From the NCBI GenBank assembly GCA_013398615.1, contig VZSR01003803.1:7349475-7413474 (forward strand): a stretch of DNA of 64,000 bases, read 5' to 3'. The first letter of the stretch is position 1, and each line of letters begins with the position of its first letter. A program made the position numbers and the translations under genes. Below the pieces are notes generated by a model. It saw only the letters and a list, made by a program, of their open reading frames with translations, had not been told where the DNA came from and did not search any database. Source of the DNA: Brachypodius melanocephalos (lineage: Eukaryota; Chordata; Aves; Passeriformes; Pycnonotidae). Below, piece after piece: positions 50,105 to 61,430 of the stretch.

Positions 50105-53100
50105 CATGGGCTACGCCTCCAGTGCAGATCATATGCCAAGATCTGGGGTAGTTGGTGAGACTAAATGCTCACTGGATAGCTGGGAATGGCTGGGCTGCAG
50201 TTGCACAGACCTCTGAGCAGGCTCTTTTATTCTCTTGAGCAATATCAATCTGAGATCTCCCTGCCACTGCTGTTGGATGGCTTTTGCTCTCTGAATTAGC
50301 TCATTTAACGTTCATGTATCTCAACACTGCGTTGTAATCTGCCGTGTAGACAGAGCATTATTTCTCATCTAAATTTATCCAGCTTCAATTTTCAGCCACT
50401 GGATCCTGTTATGCCTCTGTCTAACCATTCTAAAGCCCTTCTATTATTGGAAATATGCTACAGAGTTGCACAGATCACATCCATCATCGCTTTGTGATCC
50501 TCCCACTGTTTTCCTCACTTTTAAACCACAGTCTCCTGTCTCTGCATAGGGGTGCTGTGCTTTCAGCCTCTGTTTTACAGTGGGGAAGCAAGTGCAAGGC
50601 TGTGAGTGTGGCACAGGCTGTGGATGCAGCTCGTACATGGAAGAGGACGATCAGAGGGCAGAAAATACTGGTAAGTGCATCTGCTGTGTTGCTGCGTCCA
50701 GCATCACTGCGGGCACACTTGCATTATGTCAGTGTTTCACATGGTTGGTGGTGCCTGAAAGATTATTCTGGCTTTGGCTTGATCTCTCACCTGATAGGTA
50801 TTTAGCTTCTGTCCTGCCCTGCTTTGTTCTCACAGTCATACACCAATAAAACTATCTTCTCTTCTCCTCTAAAGTGTCCTCCAAAGCTTTAAGTAAACCA
50901 GCTACATAAAACAGGCTCTGTCATTCAGCTGGCTGTCAAATCACGGCTGGTTTTGGAAAGAGCTCAGATATGGATCTCATCGTGCGAGATCAGGTTCATC
51001 CACAGGGATGAGGAGAATCTTTTGTCTGCAAAAAGCAGTTTTCAAAGTTCAGTGCAAGTTTCCTGCTTAGTCCTGACGTTTGTGTGCTGCCCACACAACC
51101 GAGCTGAACAATGAACTGTGGGAAACATTCCTCTGCCGCTCTCGCCGAGCTGCCAGAGCGGGATGCAGAGCTAGGATTTATAGAGTTAAGAATTACACAA
51201 GGTTATACAGCTATATAAAATGCAATTAAGATGCAAAGAATATTTTATAGCCTGACTGCATCAGTGTCATAGAATTTCATAGCTGACTGTGTGTTTTTCC
51301 ATTTCCTAGAGCACTCTTTAAAAGCTGAAGGAAATATATTAAAAGCCAACAAGATTAATTTATACATAGTTCCTATTACTTTGCTCTTATAAAAGGACCT
51401 CACATGGACACCTCAACCTAAAACACAGGAATGATGAGGTTATTTTTGCCATAAGCCAAACATATGTCCTTTAGATTATGTAAGAAATATTTGTGGTCTC
51501 TGCTGGTGTTGTCAGAATGTACATCATATATTAGATTCCCAAATACACAGAAATACCCTACTACTAAAGCTAAACAAAAGGGATTTAACTGGTTGGACTA
51601 ATGAATTTCAGGAACTGATTATCCATGGCAGTATGATACTGGCTGACGTGTTAAAAACAGTGAAATAATGTAGGACCTTGCCTAAATAAGATTTATACAC
51701 AGTGCCAGCTAGCTGGTAAAAAATAGCAATAACCTTTTAAAACATTAATTTAGGCTTTTATTAGAATACAAAGAACCTCCAGTTTTTGAAAGCAGGCATT
51801 GTCTCCCCTTTTAATTTCAACAGCACCATGGCTTGAATACAACACAGCAGGGTGTGTGTTTTCTAAAGTTGGGTTATTATCAGAGCGCTCAATGCAGTTT
51901 GCCAATATGCCTTTATTTGGCAAAGCTTAAAACTGCTGACAAATGAGATTCTTCCTCCAGCAGTAAAACAAGGCACAGTTAAATATGCCTAATTACAAAA
52001 ACACACGGAGAACCACTGTGAAGTATGCACATTGCTGAAAAATCAAATGATCTCTGCATCACAACCGAGGGGCTGGCAACCCAATGCCATCTAATCTCAT
52101 GGAATAAAAATATATAAACACGAAAGACCCAGAGAAAAGATCCTGCCTGGTTTATTCCTTATGCAATGCCATCACACCCGATAGACCCCATCAAGCCCTT
52201 CCCCAGAGTGCAGTGATTCACTGCCATAAGACAGTCTGCTTCTGCTCCTGCAGTCACATTGGCCCTTAGGAGCCATCTAACCATGCCAAGATGAGCATCC
52301 TGTAAGATCAGAAGCAAGTTTAAGCACACAGAGGGAGAAATGTGAAAACAAATTTCTCATCTTGAACCACAAACTCAGTGAACTGATTGTTTGCCTACAA
52401 AAGTACGGTAGTGCTTTTTCTTCAGTGTCTCTGCTACTTTCTTTCCATTGGTGTGAACTGATGCAGAGTTGAGGGTGCAATAAAAACCTTGAAACTTAAT
52501 TAAAAGATAAATCTGCTTAAAGAGAAGTAGGTCTTTATATCTTTCTCCAACATAAGACTGGATCACTGACAGACTTGTTTCTTTTCTCTGAGAGTGTAGG
52601 ATAGCGTGCACTTTGAGTTCAGATGTGAATCTCATTCCATGATAACTGTATGTAGGCATCAGTAGCACTGATGAACTCTATTCTATTTCCAATGGAATTA
52701 GTACTGTTCTGTGGGAGATGAATTTACCCACTTGGGCTAAAGGTTGTTTCTAAGGTACCTTTCATTCATCAGCATTTCAGTAGCTATTTGTGGGCAACAT
52801 TGTCTGACAAGAGAATACAAGCAATGAAGAGCCACACAGTGAGCAAGACAGAGAAACAAAATTATTTAAAAATTGATTTTTGATTGAGGAACATAGTCCA
52901 CTTAGTTTACATAGTATAAAACTTGCCAGCAGAAAATTCTCTTGACCTCAGCTTCAGGACATTTAATAATATTCCCAGGCAAAACTCAGACAAACAGGAG
53001 TAAATTGGTACAACCATAAGCAATATTGCTGTTTCATGTCTATGGTGTTTTTTTTTTTTTGCATATTTTTAATATTTTAAAATATATGCCTATTTTAAAT

Positions 53101-54164
53101 GTTTCGTATTTACCAGAAATATTTATAAAACATCAAGAACCACAAAGAGAAGTAACTCTTTATAGTGAAAGCAAGTACACAGTAAAAATGCCAGAGCCTC
53201 AAATAAAACGTTCTCTAATATAATGGAGAGTCTTATTTGTGCTGTGTCCTGTCACTTCCTTCAGGAGTGTCCCTGAATGGGGATTTACAGCAGCCACCAC
53301 AGTGTGTCTCGTTGCTTAGTCTGTGACTACATTTAAGCCAGGACTGAAGGGCTATATGTTTATTCTCATTACTTTTAGGATTAAATTGTCTTAGTTTCCA
53401 GCGTAAGTTTTGTGGGCATTACAGCCCTGAACTCAAAATTCAGTTTGAAAATTAAACTTGGTACTTCCCAGTTTTTCTGTGCTAGCTGAGGTCTGATACC
53501 CTTGCACCTAAATAACATTAGGAATCTTGTCAGAAATGCCTGAAATGTCAAAGGAACCCTAAATTCTCCTTTCAAAAGCATTTAAATTTTAAGAGAGGAC
53601 CAATTTAATAGAGAACTAATTTACTTAGGCTTCTGAGTGCACCAAGTCACTTTTGAAAATAAGCCCCAGCCTCTAAGGTCATGTAAGTTCTTTTGAAAAC
53701 TTTACACGGCAGCTCAAATTCACCTTAATTGTATTGATAATAGAGCTCAGGCTCAGGCTGAAACAAGATTCCTGGGAATCATGTATAAGATCCTAATTTC
53801 ATTGTGAGATCCCAGGTTAGGCTTGCAGAGCTAGCAGGGCAAAGAGAAGAGCTTTTTATCAATCATATGTGATCTGTAGATAACTGAGACACAACAACAG
53901 GGCTCTAGATGTGTATCTTTCTGTAAAGGACAGTTGTTAAAAGGATAAGAGGAAACCTTAGGAGAACAATACACAATATATTGGTCTAGAAATTAACAGC
54001 TGCCATAGCAGAACTGGTATGAGGTGTTTGGTAGGTACACTGTTCAGGTCACTCAAAGCTGTGCTTGTACCTAAAACTAAGCTGCTGTTCATGATGTGCT
54101 CAGAAAGGGGTGTGATGTGAGCATGTGGAGTAGTGTGCTGTGCTCCCCAGAGCCAGAGGAGCAG
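50105..54164. other. MAML2 intron 1 sequence
   Basis: Non-coding DNA. An exon-like window on the plus strand lies at 50581-50670. AT-rich blocks with homeodomain-type sites (about 51175-51270 and 51700-52080) look like they could be conserved, and the latter includes an inverted repeat at 51898-51924. There is a T run at 53048-53060. No gene is recognised. Confidence 0.55.
53048..53060. repeat. Poly-T tract
   Basis: Thirteen consecutive T. Confidence 0.85.
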
Positions 54165-54250
54165 GGAAACTGCAGGAAATTCAGAGGACAGCAGCAAAAG
54201 AGATGAGGAAGATAGAAGGACCAAGGTATGAGAAAGGATTAAGAGTTAAC
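54165..54250 (+). repeat. Old LINE fragment (CR1/L3-like), left part
   Basis: AAATTCAGAGGACAGCAGCA, then GGTATGAGAAAGGATTAAGAGTTAACTG, resembles the region coding RRAxxxMI...YEERL near the end of CR1-type reverse transcriptase. It ends close to the start of a minus-sense CR1 and may be the interrupted host of that insertion. Confidence 0.4.
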
Positions 54251-54347
54251 TGTACACAGCCTGCCTGTGTGCTAAATTAAAATGCTCAGCTAATACAAAT
54301 GCCTTGGGAACAGAGTTATTATTTACAGGGCTGTTTTAATTATAGTG

Positions 54348-55290
54348 TCACAGAATATGATGAGTTGCAAGGGAACAAACAGGATCATCAAGTCTTGCAG
54401 GGGACCTGCAAGAGACCATCCCCAAGAGTCACACCACATGCCTGAGACCATTGTCCAAATGCATCTTGAACTCTGTCAGGCTGGTGCAGTGGCCATTTCC
54501 CTGGAGAGCCTGTTCCAGTGCCCAAACACCCTCTGGGTGAAAAAACTTTTTCTACTATCCAACCTCTATCTAAACCTCTCCTGACTCAGCTTTATACTGT
54601 CTCCATGAATTCTGTCACTGATCACCAGGGAGAAGTGCCTGCCCCTCCTCTTCCCCTCACCAGGAAGTTGTAACTGCAGTGAGGTCTCTCCTCAGTCTCC
54701 TCCAGGCTGAAGAGAGCAAGTGATCTCAGCCATTCCCCATACAATTTCCCCTCAAGGCCCTTGATCATCATCACTGCCCTCCTTCGGACACTCTCCAATA
54801 GTTCAATGTCTTTCTTACATTGTGGCTCTGAGAGCTGCCCCCAGCACTGGAGCTGAGGCTGCCCCAGCTCAGAGCAGAGGGGACAATCCCCTCCCTTGCC
54901 TGCCTGGCCATGCTGTGCCTGATGCCCCCCAGGACAGGGTTGTCCCTCCTGGCTGCTAGGGCACTGCTGGCTCATGTTCAACTCGCCACTGACCAGGACC
55001 CCCAGGTCCCTTTCTGTGGCACTGGTTTCCACCATCTCATTCTCTGGTCTGTGCACTCAACTAGGATTGCCCTGTCCCAGGTGCAGACTCCAGCACTTGC
55101 CCTTGTTAAACTTAATACGACTAGTGATTGCTCAGGCCTCTGATTTTTGAGGTCCTCTCTACAGGGTCTCTCTGCCCTCAAGGGAGTCAACAGTTCCTCC
55201 CAATTAATTGTTGTCAGCAAACTTAAGTGTTCCCTTGAGTCTTACATTCAAGTCGTTAATGAAGATGTTGAAGAGAACAGGGCCAACCAG
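54348..55290 (-). repeat. CR1 LINE, 5'-truncated, with end of ORF2
   Basis: About 940 bp of minus-sense CR1, with its 3' terminus at 54348 (TCACAGAAT). The minus frame 54622-55056 retains CR1 reverse-transcriptase C-terminal wording: TERDLGVLVSGELNMSQQC, KKDIELLESVRRRAVMMIKG and LRSLALFSLEETEE. Upstream, near 55208-55225, the active-site motif FADD reads FADN and is followed by a stop, and the frame shifts more than once. The element is therefore dead, though less decayed than the other LINE fragments here. The open frames on the plus strand (54345-54584 and 54910-55143) are antisense readings of it. Confidence 0.92.
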
Positions 55291-56357
55291 TTAAACATCA
55301 GAAGTGGATTTAAAAACTTGGACACATGTAAGGCATACATCAATACTTGACAAGTTACTGTGTGTAAGCAGAGCCATGGTAACTCTTTACCTGTGCACTT
55401 TCAGCCCAAAAGCTCATTTGCACTAAACTGCCCTGAAACAGGTTAGAGAAAGCTGAAATTTTTGAGTGCTACAAGGGAGAACAAAACTACCACCAGAGCT
55501 GAACTCAGCTGGGATAACTTGTTCATGAGGCCAAGTGCTAAGGAAAAAAGAAAAATAAATATTCTGGATATCAGGAAAAAAATTCTTAACCCTGACATCT
55601 ACTGACTTTATTGTTGTGTCTGCAGGAAGAAGGGGAAGACTTATTACTTGGGTTGCCTAAAAGTAGACTGACAAAATAAAAGACAGTATGCTACAAGGAA
55701 TAACTGAACCAGCAAGAAGAATAGTTAGATGTCCCAAAAGTCTGGGCAGCTTTCTTCACCTCTTATTTCCGCAACTGCTAGATTTCTTTCTGTGGAGTAT
55801 TGAGGGAAAGAATCTAAACAGAACCAAAATCCCACAATTTCCCTTTTGTTCCAGGATTCAGTTTACTAGACCATCATTTCAACCTCTCTGATGTTGGAAT
55901 AAATGCGTTCCCACTTGCTATCTGAAACTCAGAGTGACAAAATACCCCAAGAAAAATGTTCTCATAGCATTTCCAGCTGGGACAAGACAGAAAGGTTGCT
56001 AAAAATCTCATGAGAAAGTTTATTATCAAGAGATTTTCAACCTCATCTTTCAATGCTCCACTCAATGCTATGCTGTTGCCAAAGCTGACTCTAAGTTTTG
56101 CTTCTCCTGAAAGGTGTCTGTCACTGATCACTGCAGTTTCAGGTATAACTACCATGAATACAGGTAGGTATATTGCAATTAGGTGTAAGAATTGAGGCTG
56201 ACAGCCAGTGTCAGTGTGGGTGTGAGATGTGGGAGCTCTTCCCTGGAGGGCAGAGGGGAGCTCGGTGCAGGGAACAGGCAGGTTGAAGACCCTTCAGTCC
56301 TGCTCCGCCTTCTCAGCATGGAAGGCCATGGTTTAGCCCATGCAATTGCACGAGATT
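55291..56357. other. MAML2 intron 1, possible remnant of an older LINE
   Basis: Around 55560-55600 the plus strand reads ATTCTGGATATCAGGAAAAA then TTCTTAACCCTGA, which resembles the DIRKNFL segment near the 3' end of CR1/L2-type LINEs. It could be the right part of the fragment at 54165-54250. The remainder shows no feature I recognise. Confidence 0.3.
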
Positions 56358-56460
56358 TCATAGGATCACAGGATAGGTCAGGTTAGAGGGGGTCACAGTG
56401 GGTCATCTGGTCCAGCCTCACTGCTCAAGGGCTCATCCCCGAGTGCATGGCACAGGATTG
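56358..56460 (-). repeat. CR1 LINE 3' end
   Basis: TCATAGGATCACAGGATAGG, then GTCATCTGGTCCAGCCTCAC and GTGCATGGCACAGGATTG, is the reversed 3' end of a CR1 subfamily different from the other copies. Only about 100 bp remain. Confidence 0.85.
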
Positions 56461-56823
56461 AGCAATTGCAAGAATAGCAATGATTTGGTCCAAAGCAAAA
56501 CCACACAATATGTACAGGTAGAGGCTAGGGTCCTTGGCAACCACAGAACCCTCTGACCCACCACATTGCTTGCTAATCCTTGCTAAGAACCTGATCATTT
56601 GCACTTCTACTTGTGCAAGCATCTTGGTGATGCCATCCCTCTCTGTCTTACTTCATGGACCTCACTGAGTGTGGTGCGTCACCACCAGATACAGTTCTAA
56701 AGATTACCTTCCTGGAAAGTGCCTTGAGCTCTTCAAACAAAAGACATCCTGCAAAATGTTACAGAAAGGCTTCAATCAGTACTAAAGTGCCTCAGAACTT
56801 GGGCCCTGTCTCGTGATTTTTCT

Positions 56824-56826
<3 letters not shown>

Positions 56827-56857
<31 letters not shown>
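56827..56857. repeat. AT dinucleotide microsatellite
   Basis: About fifteen perfect AT units followed by ACACATATATA. Confidence 0.95.
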
Positions 56858-56865
<8 letters not shown>

Positions 56866-57007
56866 TAAAATTCCAAAAGGAAACTGTGATCTCCCAGATG
56901 TTCTTATGCTCAGTAAAATAACAAAGGTCTTTTTTTGTTCAACATGAAATAGAAAGGCTTTTGGTCTTCATTGTAGTTTTTCACACATCCCTTTCATAGA
57001 GATAACA

Positions 57008-57067
57008 TGAAGAAAAAAAAAAGAACAAAGAGGTGGAAAAAAGGGGAAAAATAGAGGATGAAGAAAT
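57008..57067. repeat. A/G-rich purine tract
   Basis: About 60 bp of nearly uninterrupted A and G on the plus strand. Confidence 0.7.
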
Positions 57068-58697
57068 TTAATTTATCAGCTTCAGATTTTTCACTTTTTA
57101 TCTTTCCATCTCAACCTGACAATATAAACATCAACTTTCTGATAAAATTCTTTTGCGTGAGACCTTTTTCCTAAAAAAAATTTAAAAATCAGCTATGAAC
57201 AACATACAGCCAAAGCCCCTTAGCCTTGGGGTTTGCACAGGTCTTAGTTTACAAGCATGAGAAGTCTAAATACAAGACTGTAAGTGTTCTTTGCTACTGG
57301 ACTGATTGGAAAAATTCCAAAAGCCTTGAAGTGGGAAAAAAAGTATATTTAGGAAAACAGCAATTAAATAAAGTTAACAATAATTAAAATATTGCAATAC
57401 GAAGACTAGGATGCTGAAAACTTGCACTGACTGAAGAATACATGAAAAGAGTGCTTTTTTTGGCTCAAACCACAATGCCTAAGATATCATTAAACTTAGA
57501 ACAATGGGGAAGAAAACTGTTTTACATCCATGTTACTAACTAACTTTGTGGCAGTGTGGTGATTTAGTTATAAGTGATTCCAGTGTAAGTGTATTGGTTT
57601 GAAGCTAGGGGAATGGGAAATAAGGTTTCATTTTAGGTTTTACTTCCTGATACAAAAGCATCTGAAGTTTTGAAAATATAATGGGGCTGATCTGCTCCTT
57701 GTCTCCATGGGTTTATCCTGATGCAGACTACCTGCAAATTCTGCCCAATAAACTTTGTATCACTTGAACTTAATTAGTGGATGAAAAATTCATGATCCAT
57801 GTGACTGAGACGAATGGAAAAATTATCAATAGAAAAATCTGAGAAAAACCAAAACCCCCTCAATTCTAATTGAACTTGTAAGTTTGACAACAAAAAGTAG
57901 ACACTCTCAGCTCGAGGCCATGCAGCCTTTGATTGCCAGCTCTGGGAATGTGCAGGTGTTGGATCACCCACAGCAGTGCTGCCCCACGGCTCCCCTCATC
58001 AAAACCCCTGCTCTTTGATCCCTCTCTGCATCTCAATTGGAGTTCTCCCCTCCCTGGGTCCAGGTGGACTAGGGAAACTGAGAAAGCTCTCTAAAAATGA
58101 AAACCACTTTGCAGATCCTGTACCTCAGCCTCTCTTCTCCACGAGTGAACTGGAGAGTGGAGAACAAAAGTTTCACCGATTTTTCCAAATGCCTGAAGAG
58201 TGATGCACCACAGACAGGCAGTGGGAAGGAGATGTCTAGATTACCTGTGCAGTACAGACCAGGAAAGACAGTGACAAATCAACATATTCCCACTGTGGTA
58301 GACCAGAGACACCTCTCATCACTGCTCTTCCCTGAGACAATACTCACATGGCAAAGCTTTGAGCATAAACTTTGATCTTATGGATTCTCCAGATGTGTTC
58401 GTGTACAAACAGCAGCATTTGCCAGGAAAGGAACTTGCAATATTAATATTATATGACAACTTTACCATAGTTTTTGAAAGAGCCCAGGTCCATTCCCCCA
58501 GATCAGAATTGTGCAGATGACTACAGAGATCAGGCTCACACTTTCTGCAGCACCCATCTACACTGCACTGGCAGTCAGATTCAGACGACCTTTACACTAT
58601 CTGAAAAAATGTAGAGGATTGATTACATTTGTTAGAGCAAGAAGTTGTCAGAGATGTCATGTGGACACACAGAGAGGGAGTCAGGAATGAGAAAGAA

Positions 58698-58797
58698 NNN
58701 NNNNNNNNNNNNNNNNNNNNNNNNNNNNNNNNNNNNNNNNNNNNNNNNNNNNNNNNNNNNNNNNNNNNNNNNNNNNNNNNNNNNNNNNNNNNNNNNN
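58698..58797. other. Assembly gap (100 N)
   Basis: Exactly 100 undetermined bases. This is the conventional placeholder for a gap of unknown size, so the real spacing is unknown. Confidence 0.99.
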
Positions 58798-61302
58798 AGC
58801 AAGTCAACACCATAGGCTCAGCAGGGGTCCATGGCAAAGGTAAGGCCTGTCTAAGCCAGACACAGAAGATGATGTGGGACAGAACATGTCTATGGAGTGG
58901 GCTCTCTGGAATGACTCTGAAGTCCAAGTCTTTGTCACATTACTCTTTCACACAATAAGGGTGCAACACAAGCTGCGAAACGATACTTCCAAAAATGCAG
59001 AACAGCTGGAATAACTAATTACTCAAGGAGAAAAATAGTCACCTCTGCCATGGGCTAATGCCATGGCTTAAGGTGCTCAGAGTACTGTGGAGACAGTAGG
59101 GCATGAAGACCTGAGACAGAGGAAGGAAACAGTGAAGGAGAGATGCAAGGAAAGACAAAACCTGGCTATTTTTATATACCTTTTTAAAATTTTACCCATT
59201 TTTTGTGCTGATAATCTTGAGACAAATGCAGGCATACAATCACAGCCTACAGGAGGGAAAAGAAATCAGGAATATCAGCATCAGTTTTTGTTTGTGGTCT
59301 TCAAACAAGTTTGATGCCAGTCACAAGAACAACAATACGAAATGGTGGCCTGAATCCCCTCTCAACCAGCTTTTATTTTGTCTCTTTTAATTCTTGCTCC
59401 TCTGAATTCTAAACAAGAAGAGAATCAGAGTCTTGTATCTCTGAATGTGGCATCTTCTATAGCTACTGATTCAGTGGTTTAATTCTGCTGTGGCACTACA
59501 ATGTGAATAAATGTGGGTATGTGTTTAAGCATTCAACACAAGGATGTTTGGCAGGCTCACTCATAACTGTCTGCCCTGAAGATTATTCAGTTTGTTTGCA
59601 CCTTTTCCTGTAATACCCCCAATAGTCACTGTCATGGAGAGGAAGTTTCAGAAAATGTATGTTCCCCTGAATTAGCAAGTGAATTTCTAGGTGGTAGGAA
59701 ATGTTCTGATGAGCACTCAGTCATCACCACACTAACTAATGAGAGCAGCAAAAAAAGCCAGATAAATTGCATTGCCAAAGACCCTGGAGTATTTCAGAAG
59801 TGAGTTGAAAGCCTACAGGGCCAGATCCTCCTCTCTTCTTTACATTTACACAGCAAACCACATCCTGTCATTGAGAAGCTGGTGAAAGCGAAAGTTCGCT
59901 GAGCAGAAGAGCCCCTGTGCAACCATTAACAGCTCTGAGCAGGAATCTGACCCAGCTCCTGCCTGAGAGGCAGCAGGAAAAAATACAGTCCTCAGGAGCA
60001 TGAGGCAGGCTACAAGTTGCTACCTTGACAGCAAATCTGTTCTCAACTTCCCTTGAATGTGGGAGAAGACAAGAAATGCCGTGTACTTAGCACAACAGAA
60101 ATGCTTTGCTGATGCTTGGAGCGCATCCCCAGCAGGGAATAATGCAAACCCAGCGTTATAGACCACAGGCAAAGGGATTGATCTGCAAGAGGTATAAACT
60201 GATAGGGTTGAGAGAACCCAGCTGACTGATGCTTTGAGGCTACCTGGGGCTTATACTTCCTTTTACTGAAAAATTTATAAATAATTTTCACATAGCTTAC
60301 TGAGGATATTTTTCTGCCTTCCTTTCCCATCAAACCTGAACTGGACTATACACAAAGGGTTTGCATACACTGGGGAAAAAAAAAGCCAAATTACAGACAT
60401 GGATTTCAAATAGATCAGTTAAAGGACATTAAATACTAATATGAAAGGTTTAATTTGGCAATTAAGTAACTGTGACTTATTTCAACACCGAATCAAGCAA
60501 ACTAAAAGCTCCTTTATGTATGAATAAAAGCATGTACCCAGGGGTTTAATAGGTTTTACCTCAAACACTTTAAATTCACATTTTAGTTGTTTCACTCTAT
60601 CTTCCATGCAGATAAGCAGTACCACTTTAACAGAGGTTTTGTTTCAGGTGCCAGCTTATCCTCTGCAGCCACTCTTAAATCAAAATATGGGTATCTCTAC
60701 AGGGGTTTGCACTAGCTTTCCTAAACTGGTTTACAAAATAAACCTAATTCAGCTGCTGTGTAGAGATAAGATCTAAATAGCTGAAAGAATGGGATTTATA
60801 GATAAATGAGAAGGGATGGCATAAAAGCTTCATTGATTTCTGGCTGTGCTTCTGTTCTAAATCCCATTCTCTCCTAGTCTTCTGCCTCTGTTGAAGACTG
60901 TTGGATCTTTCTTTTTTGATTTAAAACTTCAGCTGAGTTTCAACTTATTTCACTAGACTGACAATGAAGACTTAATCCCTCTTGGAATCTGCAAGATGTA
61001 AAAGGCTGTGAGTTAGCCAGGATAGGACTCTGATTGGGAAACTGCCAGTGCTTTTCAATGGTACAGGTTGTTTCCACTCATCAGAGCCATCTCCACATTC
61101 AGCAAGGACTCTGCAGAGCCAAGGACACTAAAAACAGGGTGGTAGTGCATGGGGAAACAGAATCCCTCTCTTTTGCATATCAATCCAATCTCATTTCATC
61201 TTCTGGTTAGATGCAGATTTCTATATGGCCATAATTTCACTTCATGGTCACATGGTTTGCACACTCTGTGCAAAACACTCGAGATTGACACCACAGGCTT
61301 TT

Positions 61303-61430
61303 GGTTTGTTGGATGGGCCTTGGAGCAACCTGGTCTAGTGGAAGGTGTCCCTGCCCATGGCAGTGGGGTTGGAACTAGATGATCTTTAAGGACCCTTCCA
61401 ACCCCAACTATCATGTGATTATATGATAAT
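61303..61430 (+). repeat. CR1 LINE 3' end
   Basis: GGATGGGCCTTGGAGCAACC, then TGGTCTAGTGGAAGGTGTCC, CTGCCCATGGCAG, TTGGAACTAGATGATCTTTA and CCCTTCCAACCCC, with a decayed TGTGATTATATGA terminus. It closely resembles the copy at 49977-50104 and is probably the same subfamily. Confidence 0.92.

Larger units (their letters stand above)
56461..61302. other. MAML2 intron 1 sequence
   Basis: AT-rich non-coding DNA with an AT microsatellite (56827-56857), an A/G tract (57008-57067) and the assembly gap at 58698-58797. The open frames that cross the gap are artefacts of the Ns. No gene is recognised. Confidence 0.6.

Noticed and set aside
51118..51124. GTGGGAA, a CSL/RBPJ-type site, suggesting Notch feedback on MAML2
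   Set aside because: The 7-mer is expected several times in 64 kb on two strands, and I also see it near 15131, 16399 and 57322. There is no clustering.
51259..51290. TCATAGAATTTCATAG, similar to a CR1 terminus
   Set aside because: Only the terminal repeat-like octamer is present and no adjoining CR1 body, so chance is likely.
54910..55143. Plus frame of 77 codons
   Set aside because: Antisense reading of the CR1 element at 54348-55290.
58592..58958. Two open frames of about 110 codons
   Set aside because: Both run through the 100-N gap and have no meaning.
59790..59850. Stretch resembling a SINE-like segment (GGGCCAGATCCTC)
   Set aside because: Only about 15 bp of resemblance, with no A/B box or tail.
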